A stretch of 33,788 nt of DNA, taken from positions 1 to 33,788 of the forward strand of contig JAGBGN010000100.1 of assembly GCA_017935945.1 (NCBI GenBank). Reading direction: 5' to 3'. This stretch comes from Candidatus Methanomethylophilaceae archaeon. GTDB lineage: Archaea; Thermoplasmatota; Thermoplasmata; Methanomassiliicoccales; Methanomethylophilaceae. Shown here piece after piece: positions 1 to 7,755 of the stretch. The notes under the pieces were generated by a model. That model saw only the letters and a program-made list of their open reading frames with translations. It searched no databases and was not told the DNA's origin. The position numbers and the translations under genes were made by a program. Position 1 is the stretch's first letter. Each line of letters begins with the position of its first letter.

Positions 1-150
1 GCAAATCATATCATAGAAGATCATGACATGCGCTCATGGTTCGAGAACATATCCCTGCCCAATTCCATACTCGAGGCGATTCTCAAAAAAGGAACTGCTG
101 GATACCGTGATTCCGAAGGATACCTTGTACTCCCGAAGGATTATGAATGA
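1..150 (+). CDS. C-terminal end of unknown protein, partner of PemK-like toxin
   Basis: The window opens inside a gene. Reading from base 1 gives 49 codons with no stop, ending in TGA at 148-150. The visible residues (including RSWFENISLPNSILEAI and GYRDSEGYLVLPKDYE) match no family I recognise. The stop overlaps the start of the next gene in an ATGA, so the two genes are translationally coupled. Since that next gene looks like a PemK/MazF toxin, this one could be its antitoxin, but that is inference from position only. Codon use is AT-rich, like the toxin gene and unlike the GC-rich genes further right. Confidence 0.6.
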   Translation, partial: ANHIIEDHDMRSWFENISLPNSILEAILKKGTAGYRDSEGYLVLPKDYE

Positions 151-473
151 AACGCAAACAATGGTCGATATGGCATGCCACAGTTCGTTTCGAAGATGAT
201 CCACACACATCAAAAGATAGGCCAGTGATTGTCATTGGCGAACATCTGTGCTTCACAGTATCTTTCAAAATCACATCCAATCTAAATCGTAGAGGTTACC
301 TCATAAAGAAATGGAAAGAAGCCAACTTACGGAAGCCTTCTGTAGCCATCATCTATAATCAACCAATCAATTTGGAAGACCATGATTTCAAACAACAAAT
401 CGGAGAACTCCAAACAGAGGATATTCGGGGCATAATTGATTCATTATGCCATAATGGATACGAAATTGAATGA
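147..473 (+). CDS. PemK/MazF-like type II toxin (putative)
   Basis: A 108-residue protein of the size of PemK/MazF ribonucleases, which cleave mRNA and are held inactive by an antitoxin from the same operon. The visible order of features fits the PemK-like fold. There is an N-terminal strand with charged residues (WHATVRFEDD), then a K-D-RPVIVIG strand, then an S-F-K-ITS strand in the middle. A KPS-V segment follows, and near the end there is a conserved-looking IGEL-x5-D segment leading into the last helix. The start overlaps the upstream stop by 4 bases (ATGA). The gene is AT-rich compared with the rest of the window and sits in an accessory stretch, which suggests horizontal acquisition. 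I did not identify the antitoxin with certainty, because only the tail of the upstream gene is inside the window. Activity is untested. Confidence 0.62.
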   Translation: MKRKQWSIWHATVRFEDDPHTSKDRPVIVIGEHLCFTVSFKITSNLNRRGYLIKKWKEANLRKPSVAIIYNQPINLEDHDFKQQIGELQTEDIRGIIDSLCHNGYEIE

Positions 474-548
474 TGTTTCCTGATATATGCACATTCGTGG
501 AGCATCATGAACATTCCAATATTACTATCAACAAGAACCTGACCTCTG

Positions 549-592
549 AACGGATAACACCTATTGTCCATTCATCGTGTTGTTTATCCGTT
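549..592. repeat. Imperfect inverted repeat downstream of the toxin gene
   Basis: AACGGATAA at 549-557 is the reverse complement of TTATCCGTT at 584-592. Pairing extends on the left arm to CAC (558-560) against GTGTT on the right arm with a 3-base bulge. The loop is about 15-20 bases. It lies about 75 bases after the toxin stop and before the next gene, so it could be a transcription terminator or a binding site. There is no strong T-run. The remainder of 474-687 shows nothing else I can support. Confidence 0.35.
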
Positions 593-658
593 GAAAAGCC
601 CCGTCTAAATCTCTTGGCCCCCTAAGACTACACCTCATGTCATGATGCATGGAAACCA

Positions 659-666
659 GTATTATC
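659..666 (+). promoter_or_regulatory. Putative TATA box of the Sel1 gene
   Basis: GTATTATC lies about 25 bases upstream of the ATG at 688, the distance expected for a leaderless archaeal transcript. The element is a weak match, and its main use is to favour 688 over the in-frame ATG at 649. Confidence 0.3.
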
Positions 667-687
667 TCCCATTCACATCCACACCCC

Positions 688-1311
688 ATGGCAAGGAAAG
701 CAAGAGAAGAGAACACGTTCGATGCGAACAACCCGGAGGACCTCCAGAAACTCAGGGACATCCTCGCGAAGGATGGCGGTTCTCCCGCAGGACACGCCGC
801 GCTGGGATGCCTCCTGTACATGTCCAACGAGAAGGAGAAGATGGAGGAGTCCATCCCCCACCTCATCATCGGTGCCGACGCAGGTGATGACAACTGCATG
901 GTGCTCCTGGGAGACGCCTACATCAAGGGAGAGGTCGTGGAGAAGGACGTCGCTAAGGGAATCGATTTCCACGAGGCTGCCGGACTCATGGGTAATGTCG
1001 AGGGTGCGGCATGCGCCGCAAACGAGTACCTCATGGGAGTGAACATCCCCGAGAACCACGAGAGGGCATACTACCTGTTCTCGATCGCAGCATCCAAGAA
1101 CTCCGACAAGGGATTCAACGGACTCGGACTGATGTACCTCTGCGGATTCCATGTGGAGAAGGATGTGAAGGAGGCCAAGAAGAACTTCATCAAGGCGAAG
1201 GCCAGGGGAAGTTCCGTGGCCGTGGTCAATCTCGAGAACCTGAAGGAGTACGGTCCCGACTACGACTACGCCGCATCCCTCCGCGAGGAGGCGGAGGAGT
1301 ACCGCCTCTGA
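688..1311 (+). CDS. Sel1-like repeat protein
   Basis: A 207-residue protein built of alpha-helical Sel1/TPR-like repeats of about 36 residues. Recognisable repeat elements are AALGCLLYM, then ADAGDDNCMVLLGDAYIKG with VEKDVAKGIDFHEAAGLMGN, and GFNGLGLMYLCGFHVEKDVKEAKKNFIKA. Sel1 repeats are protein-binding scaffolds. No signal peptide is visible, so a cytoplasmic location is likely. The start at 688 (MARKAREENTFD) is preferred because a TATA-like element sits about 25 bases upstream. An in-frame ATG at 649 would add 13 residues rich in His and Ser that do not look like protein. No Shine-Dalgarno is seen, consistent with a leaderless mRNA. A strong hairpin follows directly after the stop. The partner and function are unknown. 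Confidence 0.8.
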   Translation: MARKAREENTFDANNPEDLQKLRDILAKDGGSPAGHAALGCLLYMSNEKEKMEESIPHLIIGADAGDDNCMVLLGDAYIKGEVVEKDVAKGIDFHEAAGLMGNVEGAACAANEYLMGVNIPENHERAYYLFSIAASKNSDKGFNGLGLMYLCGFHVEKDVKEAKKNFIKAKARGSSVAVVNLENLKEYGPDYDYAASLREEAEEYRL

Positions 1312-1316
1312 TCCAT

Positions 1317-1338
1317 GGATGGTGGGTCACCACCATCC
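1317..1338 (+). terminator. Hairpin terminator after the Sel1 gene
   Basis: GGATGGTGG (1317-1325) and CCACCATCC (1330-1338) are perfect 9-base arms around a GTCA loop, starting 5 bases after the stop codon. There is no long T-run directly after it, so termination is probable but not certain. The rest of 1339-1581 is AT-rich, with TATA-like runs near 1399 and 1550 and no gene I can support. Confidence 0.55.
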
Positions 1339-1581
1339 TCAAACATCGTTAAGAATTAAGTACTGTTTAGTGGATAAGTTGGGTGTGTCCGCTTTTCTGA
1401 TATATAAACCAATATCATATTATGATGTTAAACTATCATAATTAACACACCTAATGTACAATAATATTCATAGATATTATATGTCTATCATGGACCTCGA
1501 ACCGTCAAAAGGGCCTTGGAAAATGTGGACTGCACAACGTACCTCCACAACATATTCTAGATGATACTCCATGCATTATCC

Positions 1582-2613
1582 ATGGAGGCATACAGACTGC
1601 AGATATCCGTACGTGGTGCGGAACCGGCGATAAGCCGTATCGTCGACATCCCCGACCACGCATGCTTCCACGACCTCCACAGCGTGATCCAATCCGTCAT
1701 GGGATGGGTGGACTGCATGGACTACGATTTCACAGTGGACGACATCCTCATCGGACCCTATGAAGTGGACGAGGGCATCCTCAACGACCTGGAGACCGCA
1801 CTGTCCGACTTCGGAGGGGCACCCATCGCATACAGGTACAACCTGGAGGACCCCTGGGAGATCGACATCGAGTGGAAGGGCTCCGTGGACGACCACCCGC
1901 ACAGGTTCATACCCACCTTGTTCGGATGGGACGGCGACGGACCCGTCGAGGAGGATTCCGAGGACCGTACGGGAAGGGTCCCGTTCGACATGGAGAGCGT
2001 CATGAACAGCCTCGAATCCTGGGGCGTGCAAGGGATCTACGAAGAGGGTGACCTCATCCTCAGCCACGATTTCCGCATGAAGATGCTGATGTACTGCGCC
2101 ATGATGCTCAACGACCCGCTGGTGTTCGACAACGACGAGGTCGAGATAGTGGTCGTCACCGACGACCCGGAGATGCAGGACATCATGCCCTGCGTCGACC
2201 CTTCCACCGTCGCATCCGACCCGGAACGCTACTCGATCGTCCAGAACGGCGCCATCGACACCATGAGGGGTCTGTACGAGAGACTCTCTGCGAAGCACCC
2301 CGAACTACCTGGATTCCCGGGATCGGAGGACCTGGACGAGGTGGTGGACCTCGTCGAGGGGATCCTGGACAAGGCGGGACTCATCGACGAGTACGTATCA
2401 TCATCCATGTACTGCTACATAGAGGACCTGTTCACCTGGGCGAAGGACAACGGCGTGTACTTCTACGGCACCGCCCAGGAATGCGGTGAGGACTGGAGCC
2501 TCGAGGAGGACAGCCCCCTGACGCAACTGATAGAACAGCTAATGGAGGAGGGCATCGACATCGAGGACGAGGATGCCGTCAACGAGTTCCTGAAGAGGAA
2601 CGGACTCGCCTGA
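1582..2613 (+). CDS. Plasmid pRiA4b ORF-3-like (IS1096 passenger TnpR-like) family protein
   Basis: A 343-residue acidic protein. The first 150 residues carry the pRiA4b ORF-3-like pattern: MEAYRLQISVRG, then DIPDHACFHDLHSVIQSVMGW, then a short strand with D-x-Y-x-F, and further on YRYNLEDPWEIDIEWKG. This is a small alpha/beta domain found in many bacteria and archaea, often near mobile elements but not itself a recombinase; its biochemical role is not established. The rest of the protein (about residues 150-343) is rich in Asp and Glu and I recognise no domain in it. The start at 1582 aligns with the family's usual MxAYxLxI opening; the ATG at 1561 would add seven residues. A TATA-like ACATATTCTA about 29 bases upstream supports a leaderless start at 1582. 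Confidence 0.75.
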   Translation: MEAYRLQISVRGAEPAISRIVDIPDHACFHDLHSVIQSVMGWVDCMDYDFTVDDILIGPYEVDEGILNDLETALSDFGGAPIAYRYNLEDPWEIDIEWKGSVDDHPHRFIPTLFGWDGDGPVEEDSEDRTGRVPFDMESVMNSLESWGVQGIYEEGDLILSHDFRMKMLMYCAMMLNDPLVFDNDEVEIVVVTDDPEMQDIMPCVDPSTVASDPERYSIVQNGAIDTMRGLYERLSAKHPELPGFPGSEDLDEVVDLVEGILDKAGLIDEYVSSSMYCYIEDLFTWAKDNGVYFYGTAQECGEDWSLEEDSPLTQLIEQLMEEGIDIEDEDAVNEFLKRNGLA

Positions 2614-2622
2614 TGGATCCAT

Positions 2623-2642
2623 CGGGTCGGGGTTCCGACCCG
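2623..2642 (+). terminator. Hairpin terminator after the pRiA4b-like gene
   Basis: CGGGTCGG (2623-2630) and CCGACCCG (2635-2642) form a perfect 8-base stem with a GGTT loop, 9 bases after the stop codon. The following sequence contains CTTACAACCCCTTTCC but no long T-run. Confidence 0.5.
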
Positions 2643-2739
2643 CTGTAGTATCCAGGAAACGTCTTACAACCCCTTTCCAATCCCGGATTCCCGTTTTCGT
2701 GCATATCCTTCAAATACCACATCATATGGAACGGGAATC

Positions 2740-4188
2740 ATGTAGGAACTACCTCTGGGAATCGGAGACTTCAGGACCGTCCGCGATAACGAGATGTACT
2801 ATGTGGACAAGACCGCGTCCGTGGCCGGATTGATCCGCGACATGATGCACGGCCATCAACTGGTGACGGCGCCCCATGGTTTCGGGAAGAGTCTGATGAT
2901 GAGTGCGGTGGATGCATTCCTGAACATCGACTACCGCGGCAACATCTGGTTCGACAGACTGGATATCTCGGAGGATCACGACCTGGACATCCACAGGAAC
3001 GCATACCCCGTGGTGTCCATGGACCTCAGCCGTGTTGATCCCGAGGACATCGAAGGCTCCATGCCCATCCTGGTATCGGAACTGTTCCTCGAACATGGAT
3101 GTGTGTCGGGGCCCGAGCACACACTCATCGACCTGTGCCGCATGAAGAGCGAACCCGATGGATCCAGGGTGTTCGTACTGATCGACAACTACGACCGCCC
3201 CATCGTAGATGCCGTGGATGAGGAGACCCGGAAAAAGAACAGCGTTTTCATCAACCGCTTTCTCCACGGGATCGTAGGATCCGACTTCCCCGTATCCGTG
3301 TTGCTCTCCGGGATCATGCGTATGGATGGGGATTCCCTGGACGTGTTCGATGTCCAATACCTCCACGAACCCCTCCACTCCAGAAACCTCGGATTCACCC
3401 GTGGGGACATAACGGAGTTACTGAAGGAGTACTTGTATCCCAAGGGGATCGACGACATATTCGAATGGTACGGGGGCTACCGCTGTGGGGACCTGGAACT
3501 ATGCAATCCATCGAGCGTCATCCAGCATGTGGACAGTCTTTTCGAGATCGAGCGCTACATGCCCCCTGATGGAAAGGACCGGATACTGCATGAATACGTC
3601 ATCGAGAGAATCGGTCGTACTCCCTATCGCCTTGGTTCCGACCTGGAATCCCTGATGTCCAGAGGATGGATCGATACATGCACAGACCTGGGGTCCGCCT
3701 ATCCCGTACCCGGGGTCCAGCGCGATACCGTTTCCGCGATGATACTGAACGGATACCTCTCCGCAGTGAGAATCGGATCCGCACATCCCGGGGAGTACCG
3801 GGTCCGCATACCCAATGTGGAGGTCTACACCCTGTTCTCGGAGGCGATAGAGGAAGTCCTGGACGACCCTGAATGCTGTATCCCCACCATCAAGGACCTT
3901 GCAAACGGTATCCTGGAAGAACGCATGGATGATGACCCCCTATCCATGGTGCCCGTAATCACGAGGTTGATGAACTCCCATATCTTCGAGGATGAGGAGA
4001 CCGTACACATCTTCATCCTGTACATGAACTCCCTCCTCAAAGGGGGGTTCATAGCCACCACTGAGAGACTCAATGGTGGGGAACGCATGGACGTAGTGGT
4101 GAAAGCCACGGTCGATGGAAGAGAGGTGCTCAGACTTGCAATGATGGGTGGTGATGTCAGACCCGAGGACATCTGGGACACCATGTGA
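2740..4188 (+). CDS. AAA-ATPase-like / PD-(D/E)XK protein with TAG as second codon (possible pyrrolysine)
   Basis: The protein belongs to the AAA-ATPase_like family that usually ends in a PDDEXK_9 (DUF1703) nuclease domain. From the open ATG at 2794 it would start MYYVDKT, which is inside the family's conserved opening. In the same frame, the preceding codons read ATG-TAG-GAA-CTA-CCT-CTG-GGA, giving M-*-ELPLGIGDF-RTVRDNE, the normal family N-terminus, with TAG where relatives often have Lys or Arg. If TAG is read as pyrrolysine the protein is 482 residues.

Walker A is GFGKS (about 47-51). The Walker B segment is LIDNYD (about 148-152), where the family usually has LIDEYD, so the catalytic Glu is Asn. 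The C-terminal part keeps NSLLKGGF and ERMDVVV but lacks a clear E-x-K nuclease motif. It may therefore be a degenerate member. A TATA-like TCAAATACC lies about 27 bases upstream of 2740. It converges on clcA-like gene 4203-5459. Confidence 0.7.
2743..2745 (+). other. In-frame TAG codon, candidate pyrrolysine site
   Basis: TAG directly follows ATG 2740-2742. Sequence conservation of the family resumes on the first codon after it (ELPLGIGDF). No gene in this window uses TAG as its terminal stop. Decoding as pyrrolysine, low-level readthrough, or a true nonsense mutation with restart at 2794 are all possible. Confidence 0.5.
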
Positions 4189-4202
4189 TTCCAAGGGACA
4201 CT

Positions 4203-5459
4203 TCATTCAACCTTGTCAGCACCATGCAACCCACCCTTCACAGCCTTGGGCAGAGGCAGGTACGCACCTATCACGGCTGCGACCGCCAAGACCAACACGC
4301 TGTGGAACGGGAAGCACAGGAACAGCAGCAGCACCGCCATCAACGGGCGCCTCATGGTACCACCTACGACGGCAGCTGTCACTGCACAGACACAGAAGAC
4401 GGGATCGATGCCCACCAGCATGGACAGCCCGTAACCTATCGAGATGCCAGCGAAGATGACCGGGAAGAAGTGTCCTCCGCGCCAACCCATGTTCACGCAC
4501 AACGCGGTGATGGCGATCTTGACGAATCCCGTCAAGAGGAGGAGTGCTACGGACATGGTGAACCACATCTCGTTGAGCTCCTCTGCCTGGACCTCCCCTG
4601 CGAACATGGTGAAGGGCAGTGCGATACCGCAGAGACCCAGGAGTAGGCCTGCGATGACGGCCTTCATCACCGGTTTCTCACCCATACGGGCCGCGATCCT
4701 GGAGAAGGACACATCCAGAACACAGAACAACCATCCTGCGAAACCCCCGATCAGAGCCACGGGGATCAGCCAGAGGAACTCGTCGCCACCGTATCCGATA
4801 TCGGTGTAGCGCGGGAGGGACATGCCGGCCGCGACGTTCTCGGACAGGTAGATGAACGTGAGGAACGCACCTGCAATGGCGATGGCATTCACAGCGATCC
4901 TCATACCCTTGGATGGTTGGACCTCGCCCTCTCCGGATGCCCTTCCACCTCCCATGGATCCTGCGAAACCGTACAGCGGTGCGGTGAATATGGCGGACAA
5001 TGCGGCGTAGATACCTGCTTCGGTCAGTTCCTTGAAATCCCTGCCGAACCGCTTCATACGGTCACCCACCCAGGTGCACACACCTGCGATGACACCGACG
5101 AGACCGGCCTCCGGACCGACGGAACCGCCGAACACCAGCGGGAGCAATGCGGCGACGGACATCGTACCGATGTTGTCGTACCTGTATCCCCCGTCCTTAC
5201 GTACCTTGGCCATGACGGTCTGCATATCCTCGGGGTAGTTCCCGAAGCGTTTGGTGAAGAGTCCTATGACCACCCCTCCGATGACGCAGACTATCACAGG
5301 ATAGAGCGATCCCAGATACACCGGCACCCTGTCCCAGATGAATGTGATGCCCAGGTTCATGACGAACAGGACGAACCAGACGAAAGCCCCGGCCACAGCG
5401 CCTGTGACCAGGACCGATATGAAGAACAACACGCGGTTAACTGTCCTGACATTGTCCAT
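4203..5459 (-). CDS. ClC-family chloride channel/transporter
   Basis: A 418-residue multi-spanning membrane protein of the ClC family, which moves chloride or related anions across the cytoplasmic membrane as channels or anion/proton antiporters. About ten hydrophobic segments are visible. Family motifs are the helix-start segment VFGGSVGPEAGL (about 109-120), corresponding to the G-K/R-EGP selectivity motif, and GGHFFPVIFAG towards the C-terminus, corresponding to G-x-F-x-P. In the first motif the position of the gating glutamate is Val114. There is no C-terminal CBS domain. The start at 5459 (MDNVRTVNRVLFF) is chosen because upstream in-frame codons overlap the oppositely oriented remnant at 5554 and look non-coding, and because GATATAATC at 5495-5503 is a suitable TATA box. 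The gene converges with the AAA-ATPase-like gene, 14 bases apart. Confidence 0.88.
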   Translation of the reverse strand: MDNVRTVNRVLFFISVLVTGAVAGAFVWFVLFVMNLGITFIWDRVPVYLGSLYPVIVCVIGGVVIGLFTKRFGNYPEDMQTVMAKVRKDGGYRYDNIGTMSVAALLPLVFGGSVGPEAGLVGVIAGVCTWVGDRMKRFGRDFKELTEAGIYAALSAIFTAPLYGFAGSMGGGRASGEGEVQPSKGMRIAVNAIAIAGAFLTFIYLSENVAAGMSLPRYTDIGYGGDEFLWLIPVALIGGFAGWLFCVLDVSFSRIAARMGEKPVMKAVIAGLLLGLCGIALPFTMFAGEVQAEELNEMWFTMSVALLLLTGFVKIAITALCVNMGWRGGHFFPVIFAGISIGYGLSMLVGIDPVFCVCAVTAAVVGGTMRRPLMAVLLLFLCFPFHSVLVLAVAAVIGAYLPLPKAVKGGLHGADKVE

Positions 5460-5494
5460 GATACACCACTGATGGTTTATGATGCCTACCAGCG

Positions 5495-5503
5495 GATATA
5501 ATC
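5495..5503 (-). promoter_or_regulatory. Putative TATA box of the ClC gene
   Basis: On the minus strand this reads GATTATATC. Its centre is about 40 bases upstream of the ATG at 5459, giving a short leader of roughly 10-15 bases. Confidence 0.45.
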
Positions 5504-5553
5504 GTTGCTGAATGACGACGACCCCGCCTGTTCGATCGACCCCATCATGATTT

Positions 5554-5919
5554 GTGGACATCGAATACTTTGAAAAGTTACCAATGAAAAGTTTACAAGG
5601 TGGATTCGATCCGAATCACCGATCCAGCATACGTATCGGCAGATCAGCCGAAAGGCATCTGGTGGACCTATCCCTAGCCGTAACTGCACTTGGTGCAACC
5701 AAAGGACGTCTCATGAAGGATCTGAAAACCTTCGGATGCATATTCGAATCCCTCTGTGAACGTGAGAGGGTGTGTGCTGACACTTTCAAGGGGAGACTGT
5801 TCCACTACCGTGACTACAACAACCTGGAAGCGGACTCTATGATCGAGATGCCGGAAGGAAGGTGGTACGCATTCAAGATCGAACCCGGCGCACTGATGAT
5901 GTGTATGTGGTACCGATAA
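5554..5919 (+). pseudogene. Remnant of a DUF4143-type ATPase (C-terminal part)
   Basis: The readable stretch resembles only the C-terminal DUF4143 region of AAA_14/DUF4143 ATPases. It has the run GRSAERHLVDLSLAVTALG, then a LMKDLKTFG-x-IFESL segment, then HYRDYNN and a damaged form of the terminal E-I-K-LG motif (FKIEPGA). Relatives have FESL-x2-RDLRVYAD where this has FESLCERERVCAD, so residues are lost or changed. The whole N-terminal P-loop half is absent, and the frame ends a few codons after the last recognisable motif. The frame starts at a GTG (5554), with an ATG at 5584. It lies between the divergent ClC gene and the ABC exporter and is probably not functional. Confidence 0.7.
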
Positions 5920-5988
5920 CCCGTCTTCGCTCATGACCAGTACAGTGTTGATGGAACATACATCCATCATACTGTAAAAGTACATATC

Positions 5989-7755
5989 ATGGAATCGGCT
6001 TGTCCACATATGAACGGGTTCCTGGCCATAGTACGACATTTCAGAGCGAAGGATTGGGTGTGCATATCGTTCGCATTCATCCTCACCGTCGCCCAGGTGT
6101 ACCTGGACCTGAAGGTCCCCGAGTACATGGCCTCGATCACCGACACGCTGTTGGAGAACGGTGGACCATCGGAGGTCATGAACGAAGCGGTCGGCATGGT
6201 CTCATGTGCCGTCCTCAGTCTGATCGTGGGGATGGGGATCACACTGGTCATAGGCGTGATCTCATCATCGTACTCGATGTACCTGCGTCGGATGCAGTTC
6301 GACAGGGTACAGAGCTTCTCCATGGAGGAGATGGGGCGCTTCTCCACCCATAGTCTGATCACCCGTTCCACCAACGACATCAAGCAGATACAGGATTTCA
6401 TAGGCCTCAGCCTGGAATCGATGATGAGGGCACCCATCCTCGCGATATGGGCCCTGATCAAGATCTCCGGAAGCAACTTCACATGGACCGCGGTCACATC
6501 GGTCGCAGTCGTCCTGATGCTGGTCCTCGTGATGTCCGTCCTCAGGAAGACGATACCCGGGTTCAAGATGGTGCAGAAGTTGACCGATGAGATAAACAGG
6601 GCATCATCCGAACTGGTCGATGGCGTCAGAGTCATACGTGCCTACAACGCGGAGGAGTACGAGGGGAGGAGGTTCACCGATGCGAACGGGAAGCTGGTAG
6701 ACAACAACCTGAGGGTCCACCGCGCCATGTCGTACAACGTCCCGTTCAACGGACTCATCAGGAACTGCCTCAACATGTCGATCTACTGGACCGGCGCGTT
6801 CATCATATGCGGGACGGTATCCTACGAGGTCAGGTTGGAACTGTTCTCAGACATGATTGTCTTCTCCACCTACGCCCTGATGATCCTCAACAGCTTCAGG
6901 ACCCTGACCCAGCTGTTCAACATCATGCCACGTGCGTCCGTCGCCGCCCAGCGTATCAACGAGGTCATGGACACGGCACCCACGGTCGTGGATGGTCCGA
7001 GAAAACATTCCGGAACCCCGGGATCGCTGGTCTTCGACAACGTGTCGTTCAGATACCCTGGCACCAACAACGACAGCCTGACCGGTATCTCCTTCAGTGT
7101 GGAACGCGGCCAGACCCTTTCGATCATAGGCTCCACAGGCAGTGGGAAGACCACCCTGGCGAACCTCATACCACGTTTCTACGACCCAACGTCCGGCTCT
7201 GTGATGCTGGATGGGGTCGACATAAGAGAATACAGCCTGGAATCCCTCAGGAGGAACATCGGTTTCGTATCCCAGACCAACTCCATGCTCTCCGGCACCG
7301 TACGTGAGAACATACATTACGGCATGGATGCGGAGATCTCTGACGATGTGACATGGGGTGCGTTGTCCATCGCCCACGGAGATGGTTTCGTGGAGGACAT
7401 GGGGGGACTGGATTCCAACATCGTCGAACGCGGAAGGAACCTCTCCGGAGGGCAGAAGCAGAGGATCGCGATCGCAAGGGCGGTTGCCAGGGATCCGGGC
7501 GTGTTCGTTTTCGATGATTCGTTCTCGGCCCTGGATTTCAAGACCGACAGCGGAATCCGCAGATCCCTGCGTGAGAGGACGTCCGATGCAATCGTGGTGA
7601 TCATCGCCCAGCGCATAGGCACCGTGATGGATTCCGACAAGATCATCGTCCTGGATGGTGGCCGCATCGTCGGGATGGGGACCCATGATGAACTCCTAGA
7701 GGACTGCGAGGTCTACAGGGAAATCGCGGATTCGCAACTGGGGGTCGATTGCTGA
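5989..7755 (+). CDS. ABC exporter half-transporter, degenerate-site subunit
   Basis: A 588-residue half-transporter with an N-terminal six-helix transmembrane domain (about 15-310) and a C-terminal nucleotide-binding domain. Walker A is GSTGSGKTT (381-389), the signature is LSGGQ (485-489), the Walker B region reads FDDSFSALD (508-516), and the switch is IIAQR with Gln541. Asp510 replaces the catalytic Glu and Gln541 replaces the switch His. This is the pattern of the non-catalytic subunit in heterodimeric exporters such as TmrAB and BmrCD. The next gene overlaps in TGATG and encodes the complementary subunit. Substrate is not predictable; lipids, peptides or drugs are typical for the family. 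The start may be 5989 or the in-frame ATG at 6010. Confidence 0.92.
   Translation: MESACPHMNGFLAIVRHFRAKDWVCISFAFILTVAQVYLDLKVPEYMASITDTLLENGGPSEVMNEAVGMVSCAVLSLIVGMGITLVIGVISSSYSMYLRRMQFDRVQSFSMEEMGRFSTHSLITRSTNDIKQIQDFIGLSLESMMRAPILAIWALIKISGSNFTWTAVTSVAVVLMLVLVMSVLRKTIPGFKMVQKLTDEINRASSELVDGVRVIRAYNAEEYEGRRFTDANGKLVDNNLRVHRAMSYNVPFNGLIRNCLNMSIYWTGAFIICGTVSYEVRLELFSDMIVFSTYALMILNSFRTLTQLFNIMPRASVAAQRINEVMDTAPTVVDGPRKHSGTPGSLVFDNVSFRYPGTNNDSLTGISFSVERGQTLSIIGSTGSGKTTLANLIPRFYDPTSGSVMLDGVDIREYSLESLRRNIGFVSQTNSMLSGTVRENIHYGMDAEISDDVTWGALSIAHGDGFVEDMGGLDSNIVERGRNLSGGQKQRIAIARAVARDPGVFVFDDSFSALDFKTDSGIRRSLRERTSDAIVVIIAQRIGTVMDSDKIIVLDGGRIVGMGTHDELLEDCEVYREIADSQLGVDC

Noticed and set aside
1558-1560. 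TAG directly before ATG 1561 as a third pyrrolysine candidate
   Set aside because: The codons upstream (VDCTTYLHNIF) have no match to the family opening, which begins at 1582, and I found no ATG start in that frame close by.
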